Assembly (NCBI RefSeq): GCF_011082085.1
Contig: NZ_CP041063.1
Span: forward strand, 2,900,001-2,964,000
Source: Bacillus sp. Cs-700
GTDB taxonomy: Bacteria > Bacillota > Bacilli > Bacillales > Guptibacillaceae
Direction of reading: 5' to 3'
DNA: 64,000 nucleotides
A program made the translations under genes and the position numbers. Positions 8,205 to 20,908 of this stretch are shown here, piece after piece (the first letter of the stretch is position 1; the number at the start of each line of letters is the position of its first letter). Below the pieces are notes generated by a model. That model made no database searches. It worked only from the letters and a program-made list of their open reading frames with translations, and was not told the origin of the DNA.

Positions 8205-8964
8205 CAATAACAACGAAGTATATGAGTGGATTGAACAGTATCAAAAGGATCCAACAGACGAAGTCGTGCAATTAAAGCTAGTGGAGCGATATCAAGACCT
8301 CGTTCAGTCACTCGCTCGTAAATTTTCTAAAGGGAAAAGCATTCACGACGATCTTTCTCAAGTAGGGATGATTGGCTTGCTTGCTGCGCTTCGTCGTTAT
8401 GATCCTGAATTTGGTAGAAGTTTCGAATCTTTCGCAGTACCCACAATCGTGGGGGAAATCAAACGATTTATCCGAGACAAAACGTGGAGCGTACACGTTC
8501 CAAGAAGGATTAAAGAACTAGGTCCACGTATTAAGAAGGCAGTCGAAGAACTTACTAATGAACTTCAACGGTCTCCAAAAGTGGATGAGCTCGCTGAGTA
8601 TTTAAATGTTTCTGAAGAAGAAGTACTTGAGACAATGGAAATGGGCAAAAGTTATCAAGCACTTTCTGTCGATAGTTCAATTGAAGCTGATCAAGAGGGT
8701 AGTACGGTCACATTACTCGATCTTGTTGGCGATCAAGAACAAGGATTTGATCTTGTTGACCAGCAGATGCTTCTTAAAAAAGCTTTTGCAGTACTCACAG
8801 AACGAGAGCAAGAAATTTTGAACTGTACGTACTTTGAGAATATGAGTCAGAAAGAAACAGGCGAGAAGTTGGGTATCTCACAAATGCATGTTTCCCGTCT
8901 GCAAAGAAGAGCCCTAGAAAAATTAAGACAGGCAATTCGAATTGAACCTACGGAGGCCTTCTAG
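8173..8964 (+). CDS. sigB: RNA polymerase sigma factor SigB
   Basis: 263-aa general stress sigma factor. Region 2 contains DDLSQVGMIGLLAALRRYDPEFG and FESFAVPTIVGEIKRFIRD. Region 3 follows, and region 4 carries LTEREQEILNCTYFENMSQKETGEKLGIS with the helix-turn-helix that reads the -35. Starts inside rsbW with GGGGTGGAAG as ribosome site. Controlled by RsbW binding and, by inference, by the SigB-type promoter before rsbV. Confidence 0.97.
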   Translation: MPTQSHHPRNNNNNEVYEWIEQYQKDPTDEVVQLKLVERYQDLVQSLARKFSKGKSIHDDLSQVGMIGLLAALRRYDPEFGRSFESFAVPTIVGEIKRFIRDKTWSVHVPRRIKELGPRIKKAVEELTNELQRSPKVDELAEYLNVSEEEVLETMEMGKSYQALSVDSSIEADQEGSTVTLLDLVGDQEQGFDLVDQQMLLKKAFAVLTEREQEILNCTYFENMSQKETGEKLGISQMHVSRLQRRALEKLRQAIRIEPTEAF

Positions 8965-8966
8965 TC

Positions 8967-9569
8967 ATGATCCATCATCATGAGTTTGAGAAGCTTACTG
9001 TTGCTGCATACCAAAAGCCAAAGGCGGGTAATCAGATGTGCGGGGACAGCTATTTTGTGGCTGAAACATCCGATTATTTCATTTGTGCTGTAGCAGATGG
9101 TCTTGGCAGTGGTGACATGGCCAAGGATTCTTCTTTAGCTGCTATAAATGCAGTGAAGGACTATCAAGAAGAAGACGTAGAATCGTTAATGGTACGAGCG
9201 AATGAAGAGATGCGAGGAAAACGAGGGTGTGTTCTTTCTGTTTTTAAGCTTGATCTAAAGACGAGGCAACTTGAGTATAGTGGAATAGGAAATATTAATT
9301 TGATTATCTATCAACCAGACGGGAAAATTATTCGCCCGATTTCTTATTCAGGTTACTTGTCAGGTAAGCTTCAAAAAGTGAAAGTGCAAACCATTGATTA
9401 CCCTTCAGGTTCTTCGTTCGTCACGTATTCTGATGGCGTTCAAATAAGTTCTAAAAACTATTCGATGATTGCTCGTTTTGACTCAGTGCATGAATCGTTT
9501 CAACATTTAACTGATACGCTTCCATCTACAAATGATGATATCACTCTTCTTGTAGGGAAAACCGTGTAA
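8967..9569 (+). CDS. rsbX: Negative regulator phosphatase RsbX
   Basis: 200-aa PP2C-type phosphatase that dephosphorylates the stressosome proteins RsbS and RsbR and so resets the response. Motifs: CGDSYFV, CAVADGLGSGDMAKDSS, YSGIGNINLII and TYSDGVQISS. Two bases separate it from sigB; it is the last gene of the operon and is followed by a terminator. Confidence 0.95.
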   Translation: MIHHHEFEKLTVAAYQKPKAGNQMCGDSYFVAETSDYFICAVADGLGSGDMAKDSSLAAINAVKDYQEEDVESLMVRANEEMRGKRGCVLSVFKLDLKTRQLEYSGIGNINLIIYQPDGKIIRPISYSGYLSGKLQKVKVQTIDYPSGSSFVTYSDGVQISSKNYSMIARFDSVHESFQHLTDTLPSTNDDITLLVGKTV

Positions 9570-9571
9570 AA

Positions 9572-9609
9572 AAGTTCTTCCGTTTCGATATAGGAAGAAC
9601 TTTTTTTAT
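9572..9609 (+). terminator. Terminator of the rsb-sigB operon
   Basis: AAAAGTTCTTCC ... GGAAGAACTTTTTTT hairpin with T-run immediately after the rsbX stop. Confidence 0.9.
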
Positions 9610-9725
9610 TTTCATTAAAAAGGCATGTACAGGACTAATTGTGGTTTTTTAGAGGGAAGCTTTTAACAAATCAACTTATCCGGTAAACTGATATTAATAT
9701 AGAAGGCTCTTAAGGAGGAATTGTT

Positions 9726-11900
9726 TTGGAAATGACAGTAGATCAAAAACAATCAGAACATTTTTGTAAAGTTGCTCAAAATTTGAAGCTTGCTGAACGA
9801 AGTGTAAGAGAAGTGATTACGTTATTGAATGATGGGAATACTGTTCCTTTTATCGCGCGATATCGTAAAGAGTTAACGGGCGGGCTTGATGAAGTTCAAC
9901 TAAGAGATATACAGGAAGCGTGGACATACCTTCAAAATTTGGATCAGCGAAAAGAAGAAGTGATCCGTCTTATTCAAGAGCAGGATAAATTAACTGATGA
10001 ATTAAAGAAACAATTAAAAGCTGCTACAAAGCTTCAAGAAATAGAAGATATCTATCGTCCATATAAACAAAAGAAGCGGACAAAGGCTACGGTTGCTAAA
10101 GAAAAAGGGTTAGAACCTCTTGCCCAATGGATACTGGTAGATGGAAATAGTGATCCGTTACAAGTTGCTAATAAGTATATATCAGAAGAAAACGAAGTCT
10201 TATCGGCGGAAGATGCGATCCAAGGTGCGCAGGATATCATTGCAGAATGGATTTCTGATGATGCTGACGCTCGAAAATGGATAAGAGCGAAAACATTCCA
10301 ACATGGATTACTCCAAACGTTTGTTAAATCAGAGGAAGATGACCCTAAACAAATTTTTGAGATGTATTATTCCTATCAAGAAGGCATTTCAAAAATTGTT
10401 CCCCATCGTATCCTTGCCATTAACAGAGGTGAAAAGGAAAAAGTTTTAAGAACATCAATTACACCTCCAACTGAATCAATTCACGAGTATTTAAAAAGAA
10501 AAACAATTAATAATCAGCAAAAAGATTGCGTGACTCTGCTTGAGGAAGCGATTATTGATGGCTATAAACGGCTTATTCAACCTTCAGTAGAAAGAGAGAT
10601 ACGGAAAGAATTAACAGAAAGAGCTGAAGACCAGGCTATTCACATCTTTTCAGAGAATTTAAAGCATCTTTTATTGCAGCCTCCACTAAAGGGGAAGCGT
10701 GTACTTGGTGTTGATCCCGCCTATCGGACAGGATGCAAACTAGCTGTTGTGGATGATACAGGTAAGATGTTAGAAGTATCAGTCATTTACCCAACGCCAC
10801 CTAAATCAGAAGTAGAAAAGTCAAAAGCAGCTGTCATACAAATGATCAAGAAGTATGATATTGAAATGATTGCGATCGGGAACGGAACGGCATCGCGTGA
10901 AACAGAACAGTTTATTGCAGATGTGATTAAAGAAGTTGAAAAAAAGGTCGTTTATCTCATTGTCAATGAGGCGGGAGCAAGTGTTTATTCAGCGTCTGAT
11001 CTAGCGCGAGAAGAATTTCCGGATCTTCAAGTAGAGGAGCGCTCTGCAGTTTCCATCGCGCGAAGGGTTCAAGATCCATTGGCTGAACTTGTGAAAATTG
11101 ATCCGAAATCTGTTGGTGTCGGCCAATATCAACACGATGTCTCTCAGAAAAAGTTAAATGATCAATTAACGTTTGTGGTAGAAACCGCTGTAAATCAGGT
11201 AGGTGTTAATGTAAATACAGCTTCAGTATCTCTATTGCAATATGTAGCCGGTCTGTCTAGATCTGTTGCGATGAACATTGTGAAGAAACGTGATGAAGAA
11301 GGAAAGTTCACGAGCCGGGTCCAATTAAAAAAAGTTCCAAGACTAGGTGCCAAAACATATGAACAGTGTATTGGATTCCTCAGAATTATGGGAGGGAAAC
11401 AGCCTCTGGACCAAACTGAAATTCATCCGGAGAGCTATGAAGCTACAAAAGCACTTTTGGAACGGATCGAGTGTAAACCAGGGGATATTGGTACAGAAAA
11501 ATTAGTGCAATCTTTGTCTCAGGTCTCATTAAAGGATACAGCCGCTGCTTTAAATATAGGAGAGGTAACTCTTAAAGATATTGTAACTTCACTTCAAAAG
11601 CCTGGTCGAGATCCGCGGGATGAACTTTCTCAACCAATTCTAAAGACAGACGTTTTAAAGATGGAAGATTTAGAACAGGGGATGGAGTTAGAAGGTACAG
11701 TAAGAAATGTTGTTGATTTTGGAGCGTTTATTGATATTGGTGTGAAACAAGATGGGCTTGTTCACATTTCGAAGTTAACGAATCGCTATGTGAAGAATCC
11801 AATGGAAGTCGTCCACGTGGGACAAGTAGTGACTGTCTGGGTTGATCAAGTAGACCTTAAGCGTGAGCGAATTGCTTTGACGATGCTTCAACCGTCCTAA
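9726..11900 (+). CDS. tex: Tex-family RNA-binding transcription accessory protein
   Basis: 724-aa Tex/YdcI homologue. N-terminal helical Tex domain, a YqgF-like RNase H fold (GVDPAYRTGCKLAVVD; IGNGTASRETE; VNEAGASVYSAS), helix-hairpin-helix segments (YVAGLSRSVAMNIV; VPRLGAKTYEQCIGFLRI) and a C-terminal S1 domain (residues about 645-718: GMELEGTVRNVVDFGAFIDIG, DGLVHISKL). Family members bind nucleic acid and affect transcription. TTG start at 9726 is 7 bp from GGAGG; ATG 9732 is the alternative. A terminator follows, shared with the 3' end of the opposing cmpA. Confidence 0.95.
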   Translation: MEMTVDQKQSEHFCKVAQNLKLAERSVREVITLLNDGNTVPFIARYRKELTGGLDEVQLRDIQEAWTYLQNLDQRKEEVIRLIQEQDKLTDELKKQLKAATKLQEIEDIYRPYKQKKRTKATVAKEKGLEPLAQWILVDGNSDPLQVANKYISEENEVLSAEDAIQGAQDIIAEWISDDADARKWIRAKTFQHGLLQTFVKSEEDDPKQIFEMYYSYQEGISKIVPHRILAINRGEKEKVLRTSITPPTESIHEYLKRKTINNQQKDCVTLLEEAIIDGYKRLIQPSVEREIRKELTERAEDQAIHIFSENLKHLLLQPPLKGKRVLGVDPAYRTGCKLAVVDDTGKMLEVSVIYPTPPKSEVEKSKAAVIQMIKKYDIEMIAIGNGTASRETEQFIADVIKEVEKKVVYLIVNEAGASVYSASDLAREEFPDLQVEERSAVSIARRVQDPLAELVKIDPKSVGVGQYQHDVSQKKLNDQLTFVVETAVNQVGVNVNTASVSLLQYVAGLSRSVAMNIVKKRDEEGKFTSRVQLKKVPRLGAKTYEQCIGFLRIMGGKQPLDQTEIHPESYEATKALLERIECKPGDIGTEKLVQSLSQVSLKDTAAALNIGEVTLKDIVTSLQKPGRDPRDELSQPILKTDVLKMEDLEQGMELEGTVRNVVDFGAFIDIGVKQDGLVHISKLTNRYVKNPMEVVHVGQVVTVWVDQVDLKRERIALTMLQPS

Positions 11901-11905
11901 GCATA

Positions 11906-11937
11906 AGCACTGCCCTCAGGGGCGGTGTTTTCTTTTG
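11906..11937. terminator. Terminator after tex
   Basis: CACTGCCC-TCAG-GGGCGGTG hairpin followed by TTTTCTTTT. It overlaps the last codons of the opposing cmpA gene. Confidence 0.8.
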
Positions 11938-12029
11938 TAGAAAAACCAGCACTGGTTTAATAACTTGATTTGGCGTCGATCTTTCTCAAGATAAGCTTGT
12001 TTCAATTGGTTTTTAAACCATACAGGCAA
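11916..12029 (-). CDS. cmpA: Cortex morphogenetic protein CmpA
   Basis: A 37-aa microprotein read on the minus strand between tex and the SprT-like gene. The translation begins MPVWFKNQLKQAYLEKD and ends with IKLLNQCWFFYKRKHRP; this matches the length, the N-terminal MPxWxK and the signature IKLLNQCWxFYxxKH of B. subtilis CmpA, as I recall it. Its gene lies at the same tex-sprT position in bacilli. TTG start, with AAGGAGGGG 6 bp upstream on that strand. CmpA delays spore cortex assembly until coat assembly is correct, working with SpoIVA and ClpXP. Too short for routine ORF calling. Confidence 0.9.
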   Translation of the reverse strand: MPVWFKNQLKQAYLEKDRRQIKLLNQCWFFYKRKHRP

Positions 12030-12130
12030 CGTAATCCCCTCCTTAAGTGATGACACATCTTAAATGTTGATGTACATTAGTTTATGAGAAATGGCTTGTA
12101 TGTGTTCGAAAGAGAAAGGATGAAGAGCGT

Positions 12131-12589
12131 ATGAACGAAAAGGAATTACAACAGCTAGTTGAAACGATCTCTGAGGAGTTTTTTGGACTCGCCTTTCGTC
12201 ATAAGGCGATGTTCAATCCTCGATTAAAAACAACGGGTGGCCGTTATATGCTCAGGTCTCATAATATCGAACTTAATCAAAAGCATTATGAGGAGTTTGG
12301 TCAAGACGAACTTATTGGTATTATTAAACATGAGCTATGCCACTATCACCTTCACCTTCAGAAAAAAGGTTACAAACATCAGGATGAAGATTTTAAACGA
12401 CTTCTTAAGGAAGTAGGTGGATCGCGATACTGTCAGATAGTACCTGGGCAACGTAGAGTTGAGCCGTTTAAGCATTTTTATGAATGTGGAGAATGTAAGA
12501 CTAAGTATAGTAGAAAAAGAAAGATGGACATATCACGGTACGTATGTGGAAAATGCAGAGGTAAATTAATTCAAATTAATCAAAAGTAG
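12131..12589 (+). CDS. SprT-like zinc metalloprotease-family protein
   Basis: 152 aa. It carries the SprT-family zinc site HELCHYHLH (residues about 67-75) and a C-terminal zinc ribbon CGECKTKY...CGKCRGKL, the layout of the B. subtilis YdcK/SprT-like family. Human SPRTN-type proteins cleave DNA-protein crosslinks; function in bacilli is not established. AAAGGATGAAGAGCGT precedes the ATG. Last gene before the tRNA array, as in B. subtilis. Confidence 0.9.
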   Translation: MNEKELQQLVETISEEFFGLAFRHKAMFNPRLKTTGGRYMLRSHNIELNQKHYEEFGQDELIGIIKHELCHYHLHLQKKGYKHQDEDFKRLLKEVGGSRYCQIVPGQRRVEPFKHFYECGECKTKYSRKRKMDISRYVCGKCRGKLIQINQK

Positions 12590-12592
12590 TTA

Positions 12593-12621
12593 TTGACGAC
12601 CTAGATTGTATGTGGTAAATT
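12593..12621 (+). promoter_or_regulatory. Promoter P1 of the tRNA-rRNA operon
   Basis: TTGACG (12593-12598), 17-bp spacer, TAAATT (12616-12621), just after the sprT-like stop. Confidence 0.65.
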
Positions 12622-12687
12622 AATAAAGTCTCTTCGGAGAGCACGTCTTAATCAAACACATGACAGTTAATTAATTTTAAAAAACTG

Positions 12688-12716
12688 TTGACTTTGTTTG
12701 CAGGATGAGTTATTAT
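12688..12716 (+). promoter_or_regulatory. Promoter P2 of the tRNA-rRNA operon
   Basis: TTGACT (12688-12693), 17-bp spacer, TATTAT (12711-12716), 43 bp before the first tRNA. Tandem promoters are usual for stable-RNA operons. Confidence 0.75.
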
Positions 12717-12758
12717 ATTAAATGTCGCCGATAACGGAGACAACAACCTAAATGTTAT

Positions 12759-12833
12759 TCCACAGTAGCTCAGTGGTAGAGCTATCGGCTGTTAACCGAT
12801 CGGTCGTAGGTTCGAATCCTACCTGTGGAGCCA
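12759..12833 (+). tRNA. tRNA-Asn (GTT)
   Basis: Full cloverleaf with encoded CCA; acceptor TCCACAG/CTGTGGA, anticodon GTT at 12791-12793. First of twelve tRNAs. Confidence 0.97.
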
Positions 12834-12836
12834 AAC

Positions 12837-12927
12837 GGAGAAGTACCCAAGTGGCTGAAGGGGCGCCCCTGCTAAGGGTGTAGGTCGCGTGAGCGGCGCG
12901 AGGGTTCAAATCCCTCCTTCTCCGCCA
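12837..12927 (+). tRNA. tRNA-Ser (GCT)
   Basis: Class II tRNA with long variable arm, acceptor GGAGAAG/CTTCTCC, anticodon GCT at 12871-12873, encoded CCA. Confidence 0.97.
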
Positions 12928-12934
12928 TTTTTAT

Positions 12935-13009
12935 GGCCCGTTGGTCAAGTGGTTAAGACACCGCCCTTTCACGGCGGTATCACGGGTTCGAATCCCGTAC
13001 GGGTCACCA
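12935..13009 (+). tRNA. tRNA-Glu (TTC)
   Basis: Cloverleaf with anticodon TTC at 12968-12970 and encoded CCA. In Gram-positives it also feeds glutamyl-tRNA to haem synthesis. Confidence 0.97.
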
Positions 13010-13057
13010 ACTTATTCTTAAAAAGTTTTAACAACATGATATGTAATCAGTTATAAA

Positions 13058-13133
13058 GGTCTCGTGGTGTAGCGGTTAACATGCCTGCCTGTCACGCAGG
13101 AGATCGCGGGTTCGATTCCCGTCGAGACCGCCA
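13058..13133 (+). tRNA. tRNA-Asp (GTC)
   Basis: Cloverleaf with anticodon GTC at 13091-13093 and encoded CCA. A second identical copy lies at 21230-21305. Confidence 0.97.
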
Positions 13134-13167
13134 TTATTTCTAAAACTAATCTGATTATATAAATTGT

Positions 13168-13242
13168 TGGGCTATAGCCAAGCGGTAAGGCAACGGATTT
13201 TGATTCCGTCATGCGCTGGTTCGAATCCAGCTAGCCCAGCCA
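13168..13242 (+). tRNA. tRNA-Gln (TTG)
   Basis: Acceptor TGGGCTA/TAGCCCA, anticodon TTG at 13200-13202, encoded CCA. Confidence 0.97.
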
Positions 13243-13246
13243 TGTT

Positions 13247-13322
13247 GAGCCATTAGCTCAGTTGGTAGAGCATCTGACTTTTAATCAGAGGGTCGAAGGT
13301 TCGAGTCCTTCATGGCTCACCA
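13247..13322 (+). tRNA. tRNA-Lys (TTT)
   Basis: Acceptor GAGCCAT/ATGGCTC, anticodon loop CTTTTAA, encoded CCA. Confidence 0.97.
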
Positions 13323-13329
13323 CTTATTT

Positions 13330-13414
13330 GCGGGTGTGGCGGAATTGGCAGACGCGCTAGACTTAGGATCTAGTGTCTTACGACGTGGGGGTTCAAGTCC
13401 CTTCACCCGCACCA
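13330..13414 (+). tRNA. tRNA-Leu (TAG)
   Basis: Class II tRNA with long variable arm, anticodon TAG, acceptor GCGGGTG/CACCCGC, encoded CCA. Confidence 0.97.
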
Positions 13415-13453
13415 ATTTCTTTTATAAACGAACGTTTCATCAAGTTACGATGT

Positions 13454-13539
13454 GCGGTTGTGGCGGAATGGCAGACGCGCTAGCTTGAGGGGCTAGTGGG
13501 GGAAACCCCGTGGAGGTTCGAGTCCTCTCAACCGCACCA
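13454..13539 (+). tRNA. tRNA-Leu (GAG)
   Basis: Class II tRNA, anticodon GAG in loop TTGAGGG, long variable arm GGGGGAAACCCC, encoded CCA. Confidence 0.96.
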
Positions 13540-13558
13540 AATATACCAAATATAATAT

Positions 13559-13635
<77 letters not shown>

Positions 13636-13654
13636 TATTACTTTTAAAAAATGT

Positions 13655-13731
13655 CGGGAAGTAGCTCAGCTTGGTAGAGCACTTGGTTTGGGACCAAGGG
13701 GTCGCAGGTTCAAATCCTGTCTTCCCGACCA
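13655..13731 (+). tRNA. tRNA-Pro (TGG)
   Basis: Acceptor CGGGAAG/CTTCCCG, anticodon TGG, encoded CCA. Confidence 0.97.
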
Positions 13732-13739
13732 TCAATATC

Positions 13740-13813
13740 GCGGGTGTAGTTTAGTGGTAAAACCTCAGCCTTCCAAGCTGATGTCGTGGGTTCGATCCCC
13801 ATCACCCGCTCCA
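13740..13813 (+). tRNA. tRNA-Gly (TCC)
   Basis: Acceptor GCGGGTG/CACCCGC, anticodon TCC, encoded CCA. Confidence 0.97.
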
Positions 13814-13821
13814 TTAAAGAT

Positions 13822-13898
<77 letters not shown>

Positions 13899-13917
13899 TC
13901 TTTTCTAAAAAAACATG

Positions 13918-13947
13918 TTGACACCGATAAACACATCATGGTATGAT
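13918..13947 (+). promoter_or_regulatory. Promoter of rRNA operon 1
   Basis: TTGACA (13918-13923), 18-bp spacer, TATGAT (13942-13947). Downstream TTGCTCTTTGAAAACTGAACG (about 13981-14001) is the boxA-like antitermination/leader sequence shared with operon 2. Confidence 0.85.
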
Positions 13948-14066
13948 GGTTTGGTCGCTGAAAACGACGTTGAAAGAAAAATTGCTCTTTGAAAACTGAA
14001 CGAAACGCCATATAAGTAGTTGTTTCTACGGAAACAAAAAATGTTTTAAAAGCTAGATTAAGCTTT

Positions 14067-18785
<4,719 letters not shown>

Positions 18786-18963
18786 AAAACGAAAAGCGAA
18801 GTAAGCCGTTTAAATCCGACAAGCGTTGGAAGCTTTTGTATCAGACGCGCTTTTTGCGTCAGAATCAAAAGGTGAAACGATCGAGGATTTGGCTTACGTA
18901 GCTGGACACATTATTGGAATACGTTGTGCGTGCTATCTAGTTTTCAGGGAATACCCTGTAAAG
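18786..18963 (+). other. 23S-5S spacer containing a long imperfect hairpin
   Basis: GTAAGCC ... AAATCC near 18801-18817 pairs with GGATTTGGCTTAC near 18885-18898. Inside, GCTTTTG pairs with CAAAAG, capped by AGACGC-GCTTTTT-GCGTC. Part of this (18816-18885) is homologous to the repeat element at 2216-2288. It may serve as the processing stalk before 5S. Confidence 0.6.
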
Positions 18964-19080
<117 letters not shown>

Positions 19081-19084
19081 AACT

Positions 19085-19126
19085 GAAGAAAAGCGAGAGA
19101 CCGAATGGTTTCTCGCTTTTTTGTAT
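19085..19126 (+). terminator. Terminator of rRNA operon 1
   Basis: AAAAGCGAGAGACC ... GGTTTCTCGCTTTTTT hairpin and T-run. Nearly identical copy at 19405-19446. Confidence 0.9.
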
Positions 19127-19326
19127 CTATAAAGTATTGAAAACTCGCAAGAGTAAAAACTTCATGTCAAACAATCAAAACTTCTTCGAAAGCTACGTAG
19201 GGGTGGGAGAAGCAAGAAATTCGAGGAAGCAAGTGATGTCAGACCGGAGTGGATATCTGGAGATCCATGAGGATCTGGCAGCGCGCAGCTGACGAAGAAG
19301 TTCGCCGCTTATCGCGCCCCGTATGA
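19127..19326. other. Non-coding stretch between 5S and its truncated copy
   Basis: No credible ORF. An inverted pair AACTTCTTCG (19179-19188) and CGAAGAAGTT (19293-19302) bounds a 124-bp segment, consistent with a structured or MITE-like unit. Purine-rich left flank, GC-rich right flank. Identity unknown. Confidence 0.45.
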
Positions 19327-19400
19327 GAACACGGAAGTTAAGCTCTAGCGCCGATGGTAGTTGGGGGATCTCCCCCTGCAAGAGTAGGACGTCGCTGGGC
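19327..19400 (+). pseudogene. Truncated 5S rRNA copy
   Basis: Repeats the 3' two thirds of the 5S gene (from GAACACGGAAGTTAAGCTC to GTCGCTGGGC) but lacks the first 41 nt and has a 2-nt deletion (CTCTTCAGCG becomes CTCTAGCG). It cannot form the terminal helix, so it is not expected to give functional 5S. The homology continues through the terminator. Confidence 0.9.
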
Positions 19401-19404
19401 AACT

Positions 19405-19446
19405 GAAGAAAAGCGAGAGACCAAATGGTTTCTCGCTTTTTTGTAT
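19405..19446 (+). terminator. Duplicated rRNA-operon terminator
   Basis: Copy of 19085-19126 with one loop change (CCGAATGG to CCAAATGG). Confidence 0.88.
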
Positions 19447-19493
19447 GGTTTTATGGATGAATTTTCACTAGCTCAAAACCTTCATTCATCACG

Positions 19494-19592
19494 TTCGCGG
19501 AATTAATCTCAAATTCGCGGGAATATCATGGGGAAGCGCGGAATAAATCCGATTTGCGCGGAATTAATTGAAATATCGCGGAATAAACACAA
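19494..19592. repeat. Degenerate tandem repeat, period about 20 bp, five units
   Basis: CGCGGAATTAAT-like cores begin at about 19496, 19516, 19537, 19557 and 19577. Unit approximately TTCGCGGAATAAATCnnnAA. AT-rich otherwise and non-coding. Similar CGCGGAATAAA strings occur in intergenic regions of other bacilli, as I recall. Confidence 0.8.
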
Positions 19593-19740
19593 TAAAAAAG
19601 TAATTCATCTCTATCAATACAGAGCATTTATCTTTTTAAAGAGAATAAATCGAAAATTTTGAACGCTATTTCTTGAAATTAACGCTTATAAGACGTACAG
19701 TTAATGAAAAAGAATTTTATTTAATGGAAGGGGAAAATAA

Positions 19741-20880
19741 ATGGATTTTCATTTTGATACAAAAGCCGTACGTTTTCCAAGAAAGCCGAAAGCCGATACA
19801 GCAAGTAAAGTCCAGCCGATTTATCAAACCTCTGCATTTGTGTTTGAGGATCTCGATGATTTGGAATCATTTTATGAAGGTAAAAAAGACTATTTGTACA
19901 CACGCGTTAGTAATCCGAATACAGATGATCTAGGAATGGGTGTAGCAGACCTCGAGGGTGCTCCTAAGGGTATTGCGACTTCTTCGGGCTTATCTGCTAT
20001 TCTTGCGGGGGTGCTTAGCGTTGTCAAAGCTGGCGATCACATTGTCGCATGTGAAGATCTTTACGGAGGAACCTATTCGCTTTTTCATGGAGAACTTCCT
20101 GACTTCGGAATAGAAGTCTCTTTTGTGGATTTTACAAACAAAGAAAAAATTGAGAGTGCGATACGACCAAATACGAAATTGCTTTATACGGAATCGGTCA
20201 CAAACCCTCTATTAAGAGTCGAGGATTTAGATCTTCTTAAAAATCTTGGCCATAAACATAAACTTGTTACTATGGTAGACAATACGTTTGCTACACCTTA
20301 TCTTCTTCAGCCTTACCAACTAGGAATTGATCTTGTTGTACATAGCGCAACAAAATATATTGGCGGTCATAGTGATGTAACAGCAGGTGTACTAGTAGGA
20401 AGAGAAGATCTGATGGCCAAGGCAAAAGCCAAAGTGATTAACCTTGGAACTAATCTTAGTCCATTTGAAGCGTGGCTAGGGTGCCGCGGACTAAAAACGA
20501 TGAGTGTACGGATGGAACGCCATGTCAGAAATGCAGCCATTCTTGCAAGCGAATTAAAAAATGTTACCGGGATTAAGAATGTCTATTATCCTGAATATGT
20601 AGCTGAAAGAGGTTCGGGTGCTATGGTTTCTATTGAGCTAGATGATGAAACCGATGTGAAAACATTCTTTAAGTCCCTAGGGTGGGTAAAGATTATCCCG
20701 ACTCTGGCTGGGTTAGATACAACGGTTTCTTATCCGATAGCTACCTCCCACAGAACAGTACCAGAAGATACTAGACAGAAGCTTGGGATCAATAAACAGC
20801 TCGTTCGTATTTCTGTAGGAATTGAAAACGAAAATGATATTGTAGATGCATTCAAGAATGCTGTAGAGAAATCCCTGTAA
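19741..20880 (+). CDS. PLP-dependent trans-sulfuration enzyme (cystathionine gamma-synthase/lyase family)
   Basis: 379-aa Cys/Met-metabolism PLP enzyme. The PLP lysine is Lys205 in HSATKYIGGHSD. Other family motifs: YTRVSNPNTD (Tyr and Arg that bind the phosphate of the neighbouring subunit), ATSSGLSAI, EDLYGGTYSLF and MVDNTFATPYLLQP. Such enzymes act in cysteine-methionine interconversion. Sequence alone does not decide between cystathionine gamma-synthase, gamma-lyase and methionine gamma-lyase. It stands alone: repeats upstream, terminator and tRNAs downstream. No S-box or T-box leader is visible. GGAAGGGGAAAATA precedes the ATG. Confidence 0.88.
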   Translation: MDFHFDTKAVRFPRKPKADTASKVQPIYQTSAFVFEDLDDLESFYEGKKDYLYTRVSNPNTDDLGMGVADLEGAPKGIATSSGLSAILAGVLSVVKAGDHIVACEDLYGGTYSLFHGELPDFGIEVSFVDFTNKEKIESAIRPNTKLLYTESVTNPLLRVEDLDLLKNLGHKHKLVTMVDNTFATPYLLQPYQLGIDLVVHSATKYIGGHSDVTAGVLVGREDLMAKAKAKVINLGTNLSPFEAWLGCRGLKTMSVRMERHVRNAAILASELKNVTGIKNVYYPEYVAERGSGAMVSIELDDETDVKTFFKSLGWVKIIPTLAGLDTTVSYPIATSHRTVPEDTRQKLGINKQLVRISVGIENENDIVDAFKNAVEKSL

Positions 20881-20894
20881 CAGGGGTTTTTTTC
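20871..20894 (+). terminator. Terminator overlapping the end of the trans-sulfuration gene
   Basis: TCCCTGT-AA-CAGGGG hairpin followed by seven T; the stem includes the stop codon. Confidence 0.85.
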
Positions 20895-20908
20895 TTTTGT
20901 TTCTAATG

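Noticed and set aside
19494-19592. CRISPR array
   Set aside because: The period is only about 20 bp, there are no unique spacers of constant length, and no cas genes are present.
19447-19740. SAM riboswitch or T-box before the trans-sulfuration gene
   Set aside because: Neither the S-box core nor the T-box sequence TGGnACCGCG is present; only the 20-bp repeats are seen.
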